Assembly: GCA_018873245.2 (NCBI GenBank)
Contig: JAEMBT020000004.1
Span: 6,799,073-6,863,072, forward strand
Source: Archegozetes longisetosus
Lineage: Eukaryota > Arthropoda > Arachnida > Sarcoptiformes > Trhypochthoniidae
DNA: 64,000 nucleotides
Direction: 5' to 3'
Shown: piece by piece, positions 49,360 through 61,600 of the stretch
Layout: each line of letters starts with the position of its first letter
Position numbering within the stretch: the stretch's first letter is position 1
Notes under the pieces: model-generated
Told to the model about the DNA's origin: nothing
Databases searched by the model: none
Seen by the model: the letters and a program-made list of their open reading frames with translations, nothing else
Program-made: the position numbers and the translations under genes

Positions 49360-52044
49360 TTAATTAGCAGAAAGAGCTGACTTTTTATACTTGTCAATTT
49401 TATAGATCATACACGCACAGGAAGAGAATGCGACCACTATTAACCATAAAATACAACTCAAACCCGTCGCCAGCTGTGTCACTGGCAGACACACGCCATA
49501 TACTACATTATCTCTTCTTCCCTCATAAATAGGTGCTGAATCTGTACTTATATTCGGGAAAAATGCTAGGTCCACTGAAGTGACCACTTGGAATCCTTTC
49601 TTCAATCCAATTTCGTTCTGAGACTTGTCACCAGATCTTTTGATACGAAGTGAACGCGGACCAAATGGAAACTGTGATTGCGAAGGAATATTCTGCTTTA
49701 TCCTGACGTTTGGCACTTCGTGAGGAAGATCTTTTCTCTTGTCCACAAAATTCTTGAGTATTTGTTGATTATTTGGATGTAAAGGCGGAAGAGCCATATG
49801 AGGGAATTGTTGTTTGTGTTGATTGTGATTTATTTGATGCATATGTTGCAGCAAAGGCTTTTGAGAATTCATTATATTGATTGGATGGTTAGGCATATTG
49901 TTCGGTAGCACTTGTAGAAAAGGCAGTCCTGGCTGAAGGGGCACATTAAGTACTTGTGCCACTGGACCAGAAGCTGCTGGTGGCTTCTGGAATGGATTCG
50001 GAGCTATTTTCTTATTGAACTGATTGTTAGGTCTGAAATTTGCTGGATCATCGCCATATATGTTGATTAGGGGCAAATGATTGGATTGAGGCACAGATAT
50101 GGGGCCATTCATATGAAGTTCACTATCTGACGATAGACTGTTATGCATCATGTTCATAAACGGCTGTGATTGTTCTGTATTTAGAGTATTAGCTAAAGTC
50201 GGCTCTGTTCCATAAACTTCTACTTTTTCTGTTATATTCTCGTGTCGATTCAATAAGTTATCTCTGTCTTGATTTGATGAAAGCGCTGCCGCGACTGGTG
50301 ACTGTCCGATTTTATTAGTAAACTTTGAGACTAAATCTTTAATATTGTTATTTTTTATCAGTGAGACGATATCCTTATTTTGTAATCCTTGCGCAAAAGT
50401 TGCTGCTAAGTTATTAAAATCAACATTGCCTTTATTTAAGCCATGATTTGATATGAATTTATTGGCAATGTCAAGGTCTTCTGGTTTTAGGTTAGCGATA
50501 TTCAAATCAGCCAGATTTGGAATTTTGAATTTATTGCTATTATCAATGTTCAAATCTTTGTCGTTTTGCGGTATTCCTGGCATTTTCAAAACAGGCTTAT
50601 TCTCGCTCTCGTCTCGATCCATTTGCTCGTTATAACTCTCAAAGTTTTTATTCACAACAGGCTTTTGATCAGATGGAAGCACTTGATAATCATCAGGTAA
50701 TTGATGTGGTTGATCTTGAAGTTCTGAATGGCTGATTTCGGCATTTTTCATGTCAATATTGTAAGGGTCGACGTCTCCATTCATTTGCATGTGCTGAGGC
50801 ACTGATGGCTGATGAGAGCTGCCTATATCTTGATATATTGGTTGCGGCTCATCTTCAGGTCTGTGTTGAGGAGCATTTTCGGAGTGTGGCGGTATTTGAT
50901 CCTGGGATGCGTATGGAATCTCAGCTGACACTTGCACTGAGGGGTTATTTTTTTGATGAGGTCCTCCCACTTGACAGGCGTCCGCACATCCGTGTCTGCA
51001 CACTTCAACAGTGCATTGTATTTGCACATCCATACTATCGGGAAACTTGAACGCTAGGAATTGAGCGTATGATATAAGTGTTGCCTTTCCCTTTGAATCC
51101 CGAATCTTCTTGAATGGCGATAACATTTTAGGTCGTAAAACACATCCATATTCATCGGTCAAATGAATAGCAGGCTTTACGCCGTCGTGCGCGAAACAAG
51201 ACTTTACACGCATGTCGAATTGACTTTTAAAGTCATTGATAGCGATTACAATAGTCATCGGTTGGCCTATAGATAGTTATGAAACAGTTGTTCAGGTAAT
51301 TATCAAACAGTTATTCAGATAGTTATGGAATAGTTGTTCAGAAAATTAGGAAGCAGTTGTTTGGATAGTTAGGAAGCAGTTGTCGATAAATTTGACTATT
51401 GTTAATGTGAGTGATGTCTGTATTGGACAAAGCAAAATTTAGACCTACCGACAGGTACTATTCTTGAGACCTCTCTAGCCCAGGGCCCTTTGCCTTCTTG
51501 TATAGACATCCAGCAGTCAATCTCGTCTCCTTGAAAATTCATTTCAATCACATCGAGGTCGGCAACCTTTATATGAAAATTATTGTTAGTTTATTATTTT
51601 AGTCTTTGATTAAAATAATATCAAATTCATAAATACAGGTATAGCGGGTCTAAAAGTTGCAGGCTTTTCGTATGCTTCGAACCATTCACATCTGAGGCGT
51701 TTTGCTTCGTCCAAAGCCTCTATTATATCGGTGCCGTATTGTATAACAACAGTGTTCTCATAATATTTTCCTTGTAGGTCTGGTTTCGTGCCGCACTGAT
51801 CATACTTAACACTAAAAGTCGCGTGTGTTATACCTGAATAAGGCTTTATATAAACACAGTTTTCTTGGCCATAAGTTCCTTTCGAAAATATAATTCCTTG
51901 GAATGGGGCACTGAATTCAGCCCTGACTGTCATGTACTCCTTTCCACATATCACATCCAAAGCTGTGATTTTGACGGCGCCGAATTGTGTTTCTCTGGCC
52001 CACGCAGGAGGAGGATCGGGAACCCATTCTCTCGCAGCATAGCT
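49360..52044 (-). CDS. ZP-domain transmembrane protein, cuticle/epidermal type (5' exon missing)
   Basis: In arthropods, such ZP proteins shape the apical extracellular matrix under the cuticle. Three exons: 51637-52044 (AREWVPDPPPAW, then ZP-N: MDVICGKEYMTVRAEFSAPF, GIIFSKGTYGQENCVY, YDQCGTKPDLQGKYYENT), 51449-51566 (DCWMSIQEGKGPWAREVS) and 49360-51266 (ZP-C: INDFKSQFDMRVKSCFAHDG, EYGCVLRPKM, AFKFPDSMDVQIQCTVEVC). Phases agree at both joins. After the ZP domain comes a long linker of about 400 residues, rich in Asn, Gln, Pro and His. A dibasic furin-type site (SLRIKRSGD) follows, then one membrane segment (CILWLIVVAFSSCACMIY) and a short basic tail. The signal peptide must lie upstream of 52044; I did not find it. 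I cannot say which named ZP subfamily it belongs to. Confidence 0.9.
51272..51384. repeat. Five imperfect 23-bp tandem repeats in a ZP-gene intron
   Basis: Units of the form ATAGTTATGAAACAGTTGTT plus CAG recur with substitutions (CAAACAGTTATTCAG, GGAATAGTTGTTCAG, GGAAGCAGTTGTTTGG, GGAAGCAGTTGTCG). They sit in the short intron between the ZP exons and fill most of it. Confidence 0.8.
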
Positions 52045-52366
52045 CTAAATATTCAAATTAAACAATTTATTCTTACTGAGTTAGCTACTTTTTGTCAAAC
52101 TTAGTTCTGATAAAAGTTGTAGCAGTGAGCTCTCATGAAATGACTATGAAAATGAACATAATTTTAAATTGATTGCTCTGATAACTCCTAGAGATCCGCG
52201 AGACTATGCAGTAATGGATATTTATTGTTTTCTCGTATAGCTTCAGGTAAAGCTAAACTTAAGTTTGATTTGTCACCAAATAAAAATAGCAATGGGATCA
52301 AAAGCGTGAAGAATGTAGTTATTTAAAATATAAGATACAGAAATATTTCTCATTTGTTCGAGTCGC

Positions 52367-52400
52367 GAATAGCTACGGAATAGCTACGGAATAGCTACGA
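52367..52400. repeat. Three copies of an 11-bp tandem repeat
   Basis: GAATAGCTACG repeated three times in tandem just upstream of the known ZP exons. Confidence 0.9.
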
Positions 52401-55400
52401 CTATGTTTTAGGATGTGGACAAAAGCTTATTAAGTTAAAAGGTTAATTAAATATGATAAACTATTAATATAAACATTTTGTAAGTTATTAATGAGCACAA
52501 TTATGAGTAGATTAATTATGAAAAGTAATTTCTGAGTAGAGTTAGTGGTTCACTTATAGTAGATTAAAATAGGTTTGAATACTAGTTTTAATTTAGGTCA
52601 TTATCAAACTTGTTAATATCCGTAATCAATGTTTATCTTTTTTAAGGTGTGCGGTAATAGAAACGCATATCTTTTTACCCTCTAATTGAATTGTTATACT
52701 CATTAATGTAGTTCTGGTTTTGTTGTTTTTTAATTACATAATGAAAGCATCGGATTTATCAGAGTAAGGACTAAACTTGAGTATCTGTAACTGGAACGAC
52801 ATTCTATTAAAATCGATGTTCATATAACTGTACAGTTATTGCTGTACAATTAATATAATGCTCATGAGTGATTTGTCAGATACCTCTAGTAACTGATCTT
52901 TTGGTCGAATCATAACTAAACTAAAAACGATTGTTTTCACAATTTAATAGCTAAGTAGTTTATGGAGTAAAAACTTAATTTGAGTTGAAAGATGAAATAG
53001 TTATAAGAACTTAGTTTAGTTATAAGAAGTATTGAGCATTAAGGCCTGGCTCAAAGTGAGTGACTATTAAACTGGTCTATTAAATATTGATTTGTGGCGC
53101 CTGTCCCTAAGGTTCTGACTCACTTCAACATGTTTAATAACCAGTATTAAGATTTGAAGCATAACATTATATATTATTTTGCACCACTTTATTGCCTGTC
53201 GCTAATGATGTGATCAATTTAAGGCTATGTCAAGTAATAAAGTTTATACAAACAGTTGCCTGAGGCAATTTTTCAACAATCTCTTCCTTATATTATTTCT
53301 AGAAAACTTCTTTTATGGATGTAAGACATTAACTTAAGTTTAGAAAAATTCTAAAACTTTTTCCATAATTTCAATATTGCCTGAGTGTACTTCAAATTCT
53401 CACACTATTGTATCCTCTTTTGATTTATTAAAGGATTTTCTTTCTTAAGACACAGTCTCTTAACAGACCAAATCTGTTTGATGATCATCAGCACCAACAA
53501 TTTATCAGATTCCGAACACTCAAATCTCGGCCAAGTATTTTCATCGACAAATCAATAACTTGAACACAAAAACCTTGTTCGATTATTCCTGTTTTAATCA
53601 ATGTGATTTGACTTATGCAAATCTATGTGTCACTCAGTTTTTCAGTTTTTTTTCAATCAATTAACTTCATATTTGTTTGCCTTCAAATCACTCATATTGA
53701 AGGATGGCTTAATTGTAAAGATGTTGTTATTTATGAGTTTCATATTAAAGTACTTTAAAAGTTATCTCATCGTTACAAACATGATGGGGAAGACCATAAC
53801 TGGCAATCTGTGGAATCAACAATCTACTGCTGCCATTTATCAATTCATAAGAATAGATTTGTTCAAAATTAATATGTAAATAAATTTTCAAAGCAGTGAA
53901 ATACTCGATAGAATTCTCAATGAGTCTGTTTAACCGTTACTTCATGACCGACTCTCTAATCAGGTATTTGAAATATTTTAGCCAAGAAAAAAGATACTGC
54001 TCATGACCTCAGCAACTCATTAATCATAAGAGACAAACAAATTTGAATTCACAATTTTCAATTTAACAATTTTCTATCAAAAAGCATAAATTATGATCAA
54101 GGCTGTTAACGACTATGGGCTAACTGATCGAAATGTTGTAGTAATCATTTTTAGGTTTAAAATTAGTTACATTGTAAAGAAAACTGACTGAATTGTAAGA
54201 TAAACCTACATAAATTATACTGTTCTAAGTTACATAACATTTTTATTGATTGCAATAGTTGAAGAATCCTCCAAACTAAACTATTTTGTCAGCTTAGATA
54301 TGCTTAGCTACTAAATATTCTAACAATTATGTGCAAAACTCGTAAGTCTGTGGCAACAAATTTTTTTGAAAGAGTTAAGTATTGCTGCACAAAATCCTAG
54401 CTTCAAAGTGAGAGGTGAATAATATCACGTTATCTCACTCATAGCACGATAGATGAAAAGGACTTGGAGTATAAAACTAATTACTCACATTGAAAAATGC
54501 ATATTATCTCTTAATTTTTATTTCCTAATTAAACGACTCTTCTCTACAAAAATTCTTTTCAGATTAATAGCTTTTGGAAAAGTTTAAGATTTGACGATCT
54601 GATACTAATGATGAATATATTAAGTATTTTAAAAATTGAGCTCAGTTTTTGTGACTTGTATTGATAAAATTGTGGAATTTAGCTGTAAATTTTGTTATTT
54701 CATTAGACGTTCAACTTAGGTGATTTTTAGTTTTTGTTTGATTTCTTTTTTAAACCAAGAAATCACCATTTCTTCCTGGTTTAATAATTTTGTATTCAAA
54801 TTTCAAACCATTTCAAAATATATTCAGTATTTGAAGGTTTTATGATAAAATTTAACTGCTTTGAGTTGTTTATTATTTGCGATTAAAGATTACTTTACTT
54901 CAATACTTGTTGAGAGTTTATCTGAAGTCTCATAAGAAAATCTAGAGGTAAGAAAAGTCTTTACCTGTTTTTAGCTCATAATACTGTTCTCACGCCAATT
55001 CGATAAATCGAAAAATTCAACTTCATATATTGGTCATTTATTTCTACAGCACAGTACAGTTCATCTCAATCAGTATATATTTAGCCACAAAACTCTGCCA
55101 AGCAGATAAACATATTTTTGTCTTTTACTACATTTCTTAGAATTGAAAACATCATTTCGGGCAGCATTTGGTCATTGAGTCAAAGCTGCCTTTTGTCAAT
55201 CATTTCTGCTTTTGATTATTGTCTCAATTTCATGGGTCTTATTCGTGAAGTTTAACAAAGCAAAGTTCATAGTTGAGAGCAATCCATAATAATTGAGCTG
55301 CAATTGAAGAGCAGGTATTCTTTGACTGCTATGCAATTTTGGAGTCAAATCATGAAGTTATACATTAGTTATCCCTACGTATTGCTATTATTATAACAGA

Positions 55401-57046
55401 TAAGCTTAAAGTTTATTTACTTTAAGATGAAAACTACAATATTTTTCATACTTAACTAGACTTTATTTAGTTTTCTAGGTTTGTTTAACTAATTATAAGT
55501 CACAATCCAAACGATAGTTTGTGTGTCAGACATAAGAAATAGAATGGCTATCTTAAAGTAGAAGATGTTTGGAATGTAATCGAAAAGCATTTTGCGTTAG
55601 CCCGTACTCTAGTCTGCAATTGATAGCAATATAATGCATGATTGAAAAATAAAACAAGTAGTCCTTAAGATAGCTATTGTAGTATTGTTCATCATTACAG
55701 ATATTGTATCTGATTATTTGCTTGAACAATAACAATATAGCGAAGGTCAACGAAAAAATTTTTCTATTGTATGCTAAGTCCAAGCCTAGAGTTATGCTCC
55801 AGTTTCACAACAAATCATAACTTCTATTCTATACCAAATCGACCATTATTTTGCTCAATATAATAGTCCCTTCATTTGGACTGCTTTTATATATATATAT
55901 ATCGTAAATGCTTTGCTGGCCAATACGCTTTTTCTATGAACGAGATAGTAATCACGAATTTGAGTGCTTTCTTAATGTTTCAAATGTGATTTCAAACGTG
56001 GTTTTCCGAAAACTAACTCAGACCGAGCCTCAATCTAATACTAAGTTAGTATAGCATAACTACGCTTTTTCAAACTATTATTAAATATTGTAAGCTCAGT
56101 TCGAGTCAGCTTTGCTGCTCTGCAGATTGATCGGTTCTGGTTGATTGCGCACACCTTCCGGATATGGTATTGAGAATGATTACTAATGTTACAAATTATA
56201 ACTTGTATTCAATTGGAAATGATTATTATTTTTTGTTATACTTGACTGCATAGGATAGGAATGCTTACCGTTTTTAGACAAATGAGGATCAAATAGTTCG
56301 CACAAATGATGAAGCTATACTTTTGTAAATCCAAATGCTTTCCTCGTGGTTTCATAATCAAAAATTGTTTTCCAAACTAGAAATACAAACAAAACATCAC
56401 TTAATTATGAATTTCTGTTTCAATTTGTTTTTGTTAGTAGATAAACACTAAGTGCTGTTGACTTTTATTATTCGTGCAAAGTTTAGAAGAATGAAAATAT
56501 GAAAAATGTTGGATAGCCTTAGGTGTAATCCTGAATTTGTTGAAAATAATATTGAATAACTGTTTGCTCTTTGTATATATGTACAGCTTTATTGTTGCTC
56601 CTCAATTGCTTAATACTAATAAAGAATGTGTTCCTTAAGTTACTTTAGTACTTTTAGCGTTTAGTTACTCTGTTCTGGCTTTAGAGCACTACAAACTACT
56701 ATCTCTAATCTTAGTTCAATTAGAGATAGCACTCTATAGCACTGAGTCGACGATATTGAAAGCTTGCTTTATGGTAGCGATTACTAATAGAACCTCACGA
56801 AACAACTTTTATTACCACAAACTAAACAAGTCTTTTTGCCTAATTTGAATCTAAAATTCATCAATTCTATGATTAATATTCAATTTAATATTCGATGCAA
56901 ATTTCGGCCTAAATAGGTAGGTATTTTCTAATAGTGCTGAGCGAAACCGCAAGCGTTTAAGGCATTTATCCAAGTTATTTCAGAACTGGCGTCGACCTTC
57001 AAGTCAAGTTCAAGTCCGTGACGACTACGACACTATCGTATGTGTG

Positions 57047-57136
57047 ATTGATGCTATTGATGCCATTGATGCCACTATTGCCATTGATACTACTATTACC
57101 ATTGATACCACTATTGCCAGTGATGCCACTATTGCC
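57047..57136. repeat. 9/18-bp minisatellite based on ATTGATGCC
   Basis: Two 9-base units (ATTGATGCT, ATTGATGCC) are followed by four 18-base units of the form ATTGATGCCACTATTGCC with a few substitutions. The length is a multiple of three, so it reads as a repetitive Ile-Asp-Ala peptide in one frame, but no gene is evident. Confidence 0.9.
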
Positions 57137-57400
57137 GCTAACTTTATTTCACTGACAAGTTTTCTAATCGCAAGGCTTACAAAAGTTACAACAGTCAAAG
57201 GCGGAAGCGCTTGTTTCAGCTCAGCGTGAATTATGTGCTTTAATTTTCACTGACATAGAACCATAAAGATATAATTCTTGTTTTCTTCAAATTAACTCAA
57301 TTGTTTTGTGAGCTTTTGTGTGAATTTTCCTTCAGATTAGTTCATTTATGTGTCCCTATTGTTAGTATCCGTATTGTTAAGTTCTGACAACAAGTGCTTC

Positions 57401-57456
57401 AATTAATGCCTGAATTAATGCCTGAATTAATGCCTGAATTAATGCCTGAATTAATG
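57401..57456. repeat. 12-bp tandem repeat AATTAATGCCTG, 4.7 copies
   Basis: Four exact units plus a partial fifth. The 12-base period leaves the minus strand open as a Leu-Ile-Gln-Ala repeat, which is a by-product and not evidence of a gene. Confidence 0.95.
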
Positions 57457-58563
57457 AAAAGTACAAATACGCCTCAAAATCGTTTACACAATTGAAAAGA
57501 TTAATCAAATCATTCTGAAATGATTTACGATTACTTGTTGTATTGGAAATAGTGATCTCGTAAACTATAGAAGATAACATCACTCAATTGAATAGGATTT
57601 CAATATTTCACTTGAGATGCGAACAATTGAATTATAGTTTTATTTTAATTATTCGATTGAAGTACGAGGTCTATAGTAGAAAATGATTTACAGAAACCAA
57701 CAGAAATGATAGTGATTTAAAAAGCATTTATCAATTTTGTCAGAATTTATTGATAGCAGTAAACCTACTGCGAGCTAATTGATGGCTATCTGTGATCTAT
57801 ACTGAGTTATTATTACGAGAACAAGTTATGAACAACTTCAGACCTGTACATGAGCGTGAGGCCAATCTCTAACTAAAACTATCTCGTCAAAAGCTTGCAA
57901 TACTTATTTCTAATACTAAGCTATATTTAAACAATTGCACTCACCAAAGACTATCCTAAACTTGATTATTATCAGTTGGTTCGCAACTGAAATTTATTCG
58001 CTTTTATTATCCGATCTATCAAACTGTGAGTTGCAAATCATAGCCTATTTTGACAATACTTGATGATGGAGTCAAACCTATTGACTATTTATTTTTTCAG
58101 AAAACTAACTTAAACATCTTGATTCGGGTCATTCAGTTCACACTCGTACTCAATGGTAAAGTATATTTAGCATAAAACATAATTAATTCAAAATCAAATG
58201 TTTGAAGTAGTAAACGAAAAAGGTTTTAACGGAATACCAGTTATGTAATTGATAATTAAATGGAATGCATAAGAAATATGTTCTGTCGCAAATACTCTAA
58301 AATACCCTAAATTAGCACTACTTATAATTTATAAGTCATTCAATTGATTCCTTTTTCAATACTGATTCTACTCAAAAAATTGGTTCGGTTGTAACAAATG
58401 CTATTTGTATAAATTAAAGGTAATAAAATTTGGTTTAATGTCAAAGTTTGTTATTGGGAGCAATTTATATATGTTTAAGTTGTCTAATCAACTCATATAA
58501 TTGATGGCTAAAGTGATAGGTCGCAATTTTGAGGACATGTTTGATTGCAAACTGAACGATGCA

Positions 58564-58625
58564 GCTAACTAAAGAATGATCTAGCTAAATGATCTAGCTA
58601 ACTAAATGATCTAGCTAACTAAATC
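58564..58625. repeat. 17-bp tandem repeat AAATGATCTAGCTAACT
   Basis: Two exact copies (58587-58603, 58604-58620) flanked by partial copies on both sides. Confidence 0.9.
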
Positions 58626-61600
58626 ATCCGATTAAGCCCTGTTTGATTGGCTCAACTTGAATAATGTTAGTTATAATTATAATTACACTAGTTTATAAGA
58701 AATAAATGAATCTCTTATCAAATTCAGATGCCTTACGTCGTTAATTATACAGTTGACAGCCTTTTACTGCCACAAAATACTAATTCTATCGATGTTAGGA
58801 TTCATTAAAACATTTGAAAAATCAATCTAATTCTTCAAGTTATAATCTTATTAAAAGATAGCTTGTTAGTTACTACATAATATTGATTAGTCATAAGTTG
58901 TTAGATGTTTTTTATAATACATCATCATTTAAGATTAAAATACGGTTCAATTAAGTCCAAACCAAAGGCGTATCATTATTGTTGTACTAAACGCTTAAGA
59001 TTTCTGAAGAAGATATCTTATATTGAAAATGCCATCTCATCTGAAAGGCGTTATCGAATTTAAAATATTTCTCAACTACTTTAAACTTATAACTCATATC
59101 CAAAATAATTAACTTATATGTAAATTTGTAGCACAGCTGTCGTAATCAAATTTTATTTATCATTAATATTCTATACATATTTCTCATATCATGCCAGCAA
59201 AACATTTCAATTTATTGAATATATTAATGCGTTGCCAACAGAGAAGGAGTAGAATCACAAGTATTCTAACACTTCTAGAATTGAAACTTCAAAATCTCTC
59301 AAATGATCCATTTCTCAACTGATTCAGTTAAGTCTTTCAGATGTTCTACTCGAATCATCGCTCGAATGTTTTTTATCCATTAAATCATATTCAAATTGAA
59401 TGAAACAATGCCGGAATGTAGTTTGCGTTAATAGTTGATGATAGATATAGATCAGAAAAGTGGTAATTCATAAACTATTGGATAACCTATTTTGAAGCAA
59501 TCATATGTTAAAGAAGACATTTGACGGTGTTTCGTGTTCATTGACTGGTGGCGTCGCTGAGATATTGAATTTTCCGATAATGTTTGGTACGTGGGCTATA
59601 TTTGAGTCTATATTTTATAAGAATTAGTTCTTAAAAAGTCATGTCAACTGTCACGCTTGGGTTGATTTAGTGTATTTACAGTACATGTTTCTGAGTTATT
59701 TTGTATAAATCTAATGCTTCAATAACTTAGATAGCAATTAAATCGATTCTCATAATAGTCTATCAGTCGATAGGAAAAAATTCTTAGATTTTAATCTTTG
59801 ATAATTTCAAAGTTTAGCTGAAAATAGAATAAACATGAACTTGAAAAAGCGGAAAATAGTACTGCAATCGATAGTCTGCGTTGTTGTTCTGCCTGAGGAC
59901 TTGATAAACTTAAGATGTTGGCGCATTTATAATTTTAATTTACTCAGGGCTATTAGATCCTGATTGAAAAGTGTGACTTATAGTTGTGTAACTCTTAATC
60001 AAACTTTAATCAATTTTATCCGCACAATCCAATTCATTGCTCAATTATTGACTGTGTAATTAACAACCGAACGCGATTGCAGTCCTATTCTTTGATCTTT
60101 AAGTAACTTTAAACTCAAATTAAAGCGTTTCGTAAGTTCATTAAAGGTTGATTCATTCGTGTATGGATTCGAGCTTTTAATCTTCACTATGACATTCAAC
60201 TGATGCCCAATTGAGAAATTGAATAGAATCAGAATTGAATGAAATACTAGCTACAAGATTGCTGAGCAGCTTATAGTTTGAAATAAAAATACGTATTTGT
60301 TAATGAGCTAATGTAAATGCAAAACAATATATAATGCTATTGATATATTGCAGAATAAACTGCTTCACACAAAAGTTTAGTTGAAAGGTTAATAAGATTT
60401 GACAATAATATAAATGTTGAACAACTCGTAAATTAAAAGCAGGGAATAAGACTTAGAATAAGTTAATAGACTTGGAATAAGTTAATTTTATTACCTGTTA
60501 TGATGTTATGATGTTATGATACACTACAGATTATGCGATAATAAATTATTTTCCTTTTAATATAATTAAAAATATCGTATTTTCATAGTCTGACCAAAAA
60601 TTGCAAATAAACACAACAATCGTCCGAGTAGTCGATGATAGAAGAATCGTCACATTAGTGTCAAATATCATGTGTGATGAATAAGGAGAATAGGACACAA
60701 GCTTAAAATCACAATAGAATCATCTCTAATTCGTAACTGAGTTGCGTTACATCGCTGTTCGAGAATGAGCTCAACAATTGTAAAGCGATTGAAATAAAGC
60801 GGTTGTTTCGTCCATAAACACACGCAAACTTGTTTTAGAGATAGACTCGTCCATCGACTCTAGCCATACGCGAAGCATCCGCCTTATACGATGCTTACAA
60901 GAAGATCCTTCGATGTTTTAAAGCAAGGTTGTCTATAGTGTGTTCCCGGTTTGCTTGATGACTTTTTAGCCGCAGGCTTAGTTTTTCAACAGGTGAAAAT
61001 ATGTGATGCAACAATCGGGTCAAGTGCTTTTGGGACCCATTTCTTGTTTGCTTACATTTATAGTAACTACGCTTATACATCATCGTTCATAAGTCCCCGC
61101 TCATCGTCACAACTATTCCATTCTACCAGTATTAGTAGCTCAAAAAAACTATATTTCATCTATAAATTTAAACCGTATCCCAATGTCCTTGTTGACTAAT
61201 ATTCTTGCAACAAAAGAAGTTTTTAGGCTACTTTTAGAAAAAAACTAAAAATTATCGGAGCTTATAGTAATTGTATAGGTTGTTTTGCTCAAGCCATACA
61301 GTCAAGTATCATGAAGTTACGAACAATAAATTTTACTATTAGTTAACTAATTAATGCATAAACAATTTTAAGTTTGCTTATTTTTAGATAAATTATTAAA
61401 AATAGAAATCTATTTATGTCTAAATTTTGACTTGAAGTAAAACTTTTGGCATAGTTAAAAGTTGAAGACGATAAGAAAGGCAACTAACTTTTGAAGGAAC
61501 CGGTATTAATCGACTAAATAATGCAAGAATTCGTTTTTGCTTCGAGACAATAGTAGAATGTTATGCGATTAATTGAGAACATGTTTTGAACTCTAATGTT

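Noticed and set aside
52357-52372. GTTCGAGTC resembling a tRNA B box
   Set aside because: No A box or cloverleaf can be folded around it; the match is part of a short tandem repeat region.
55553-55783. Hydrophobic minus-strand frame as the missing ZP signal-peptide exon
   Set aside because: It begins with TTG, has no suitable donor after the hydrophobic stretch and continues with no ZP-like sequence.
60580-61200. Less AT-rich patch with open frames on both strands
   Set aside because: Neither frame has a recognisable motif, a convincing start context or splice sites.
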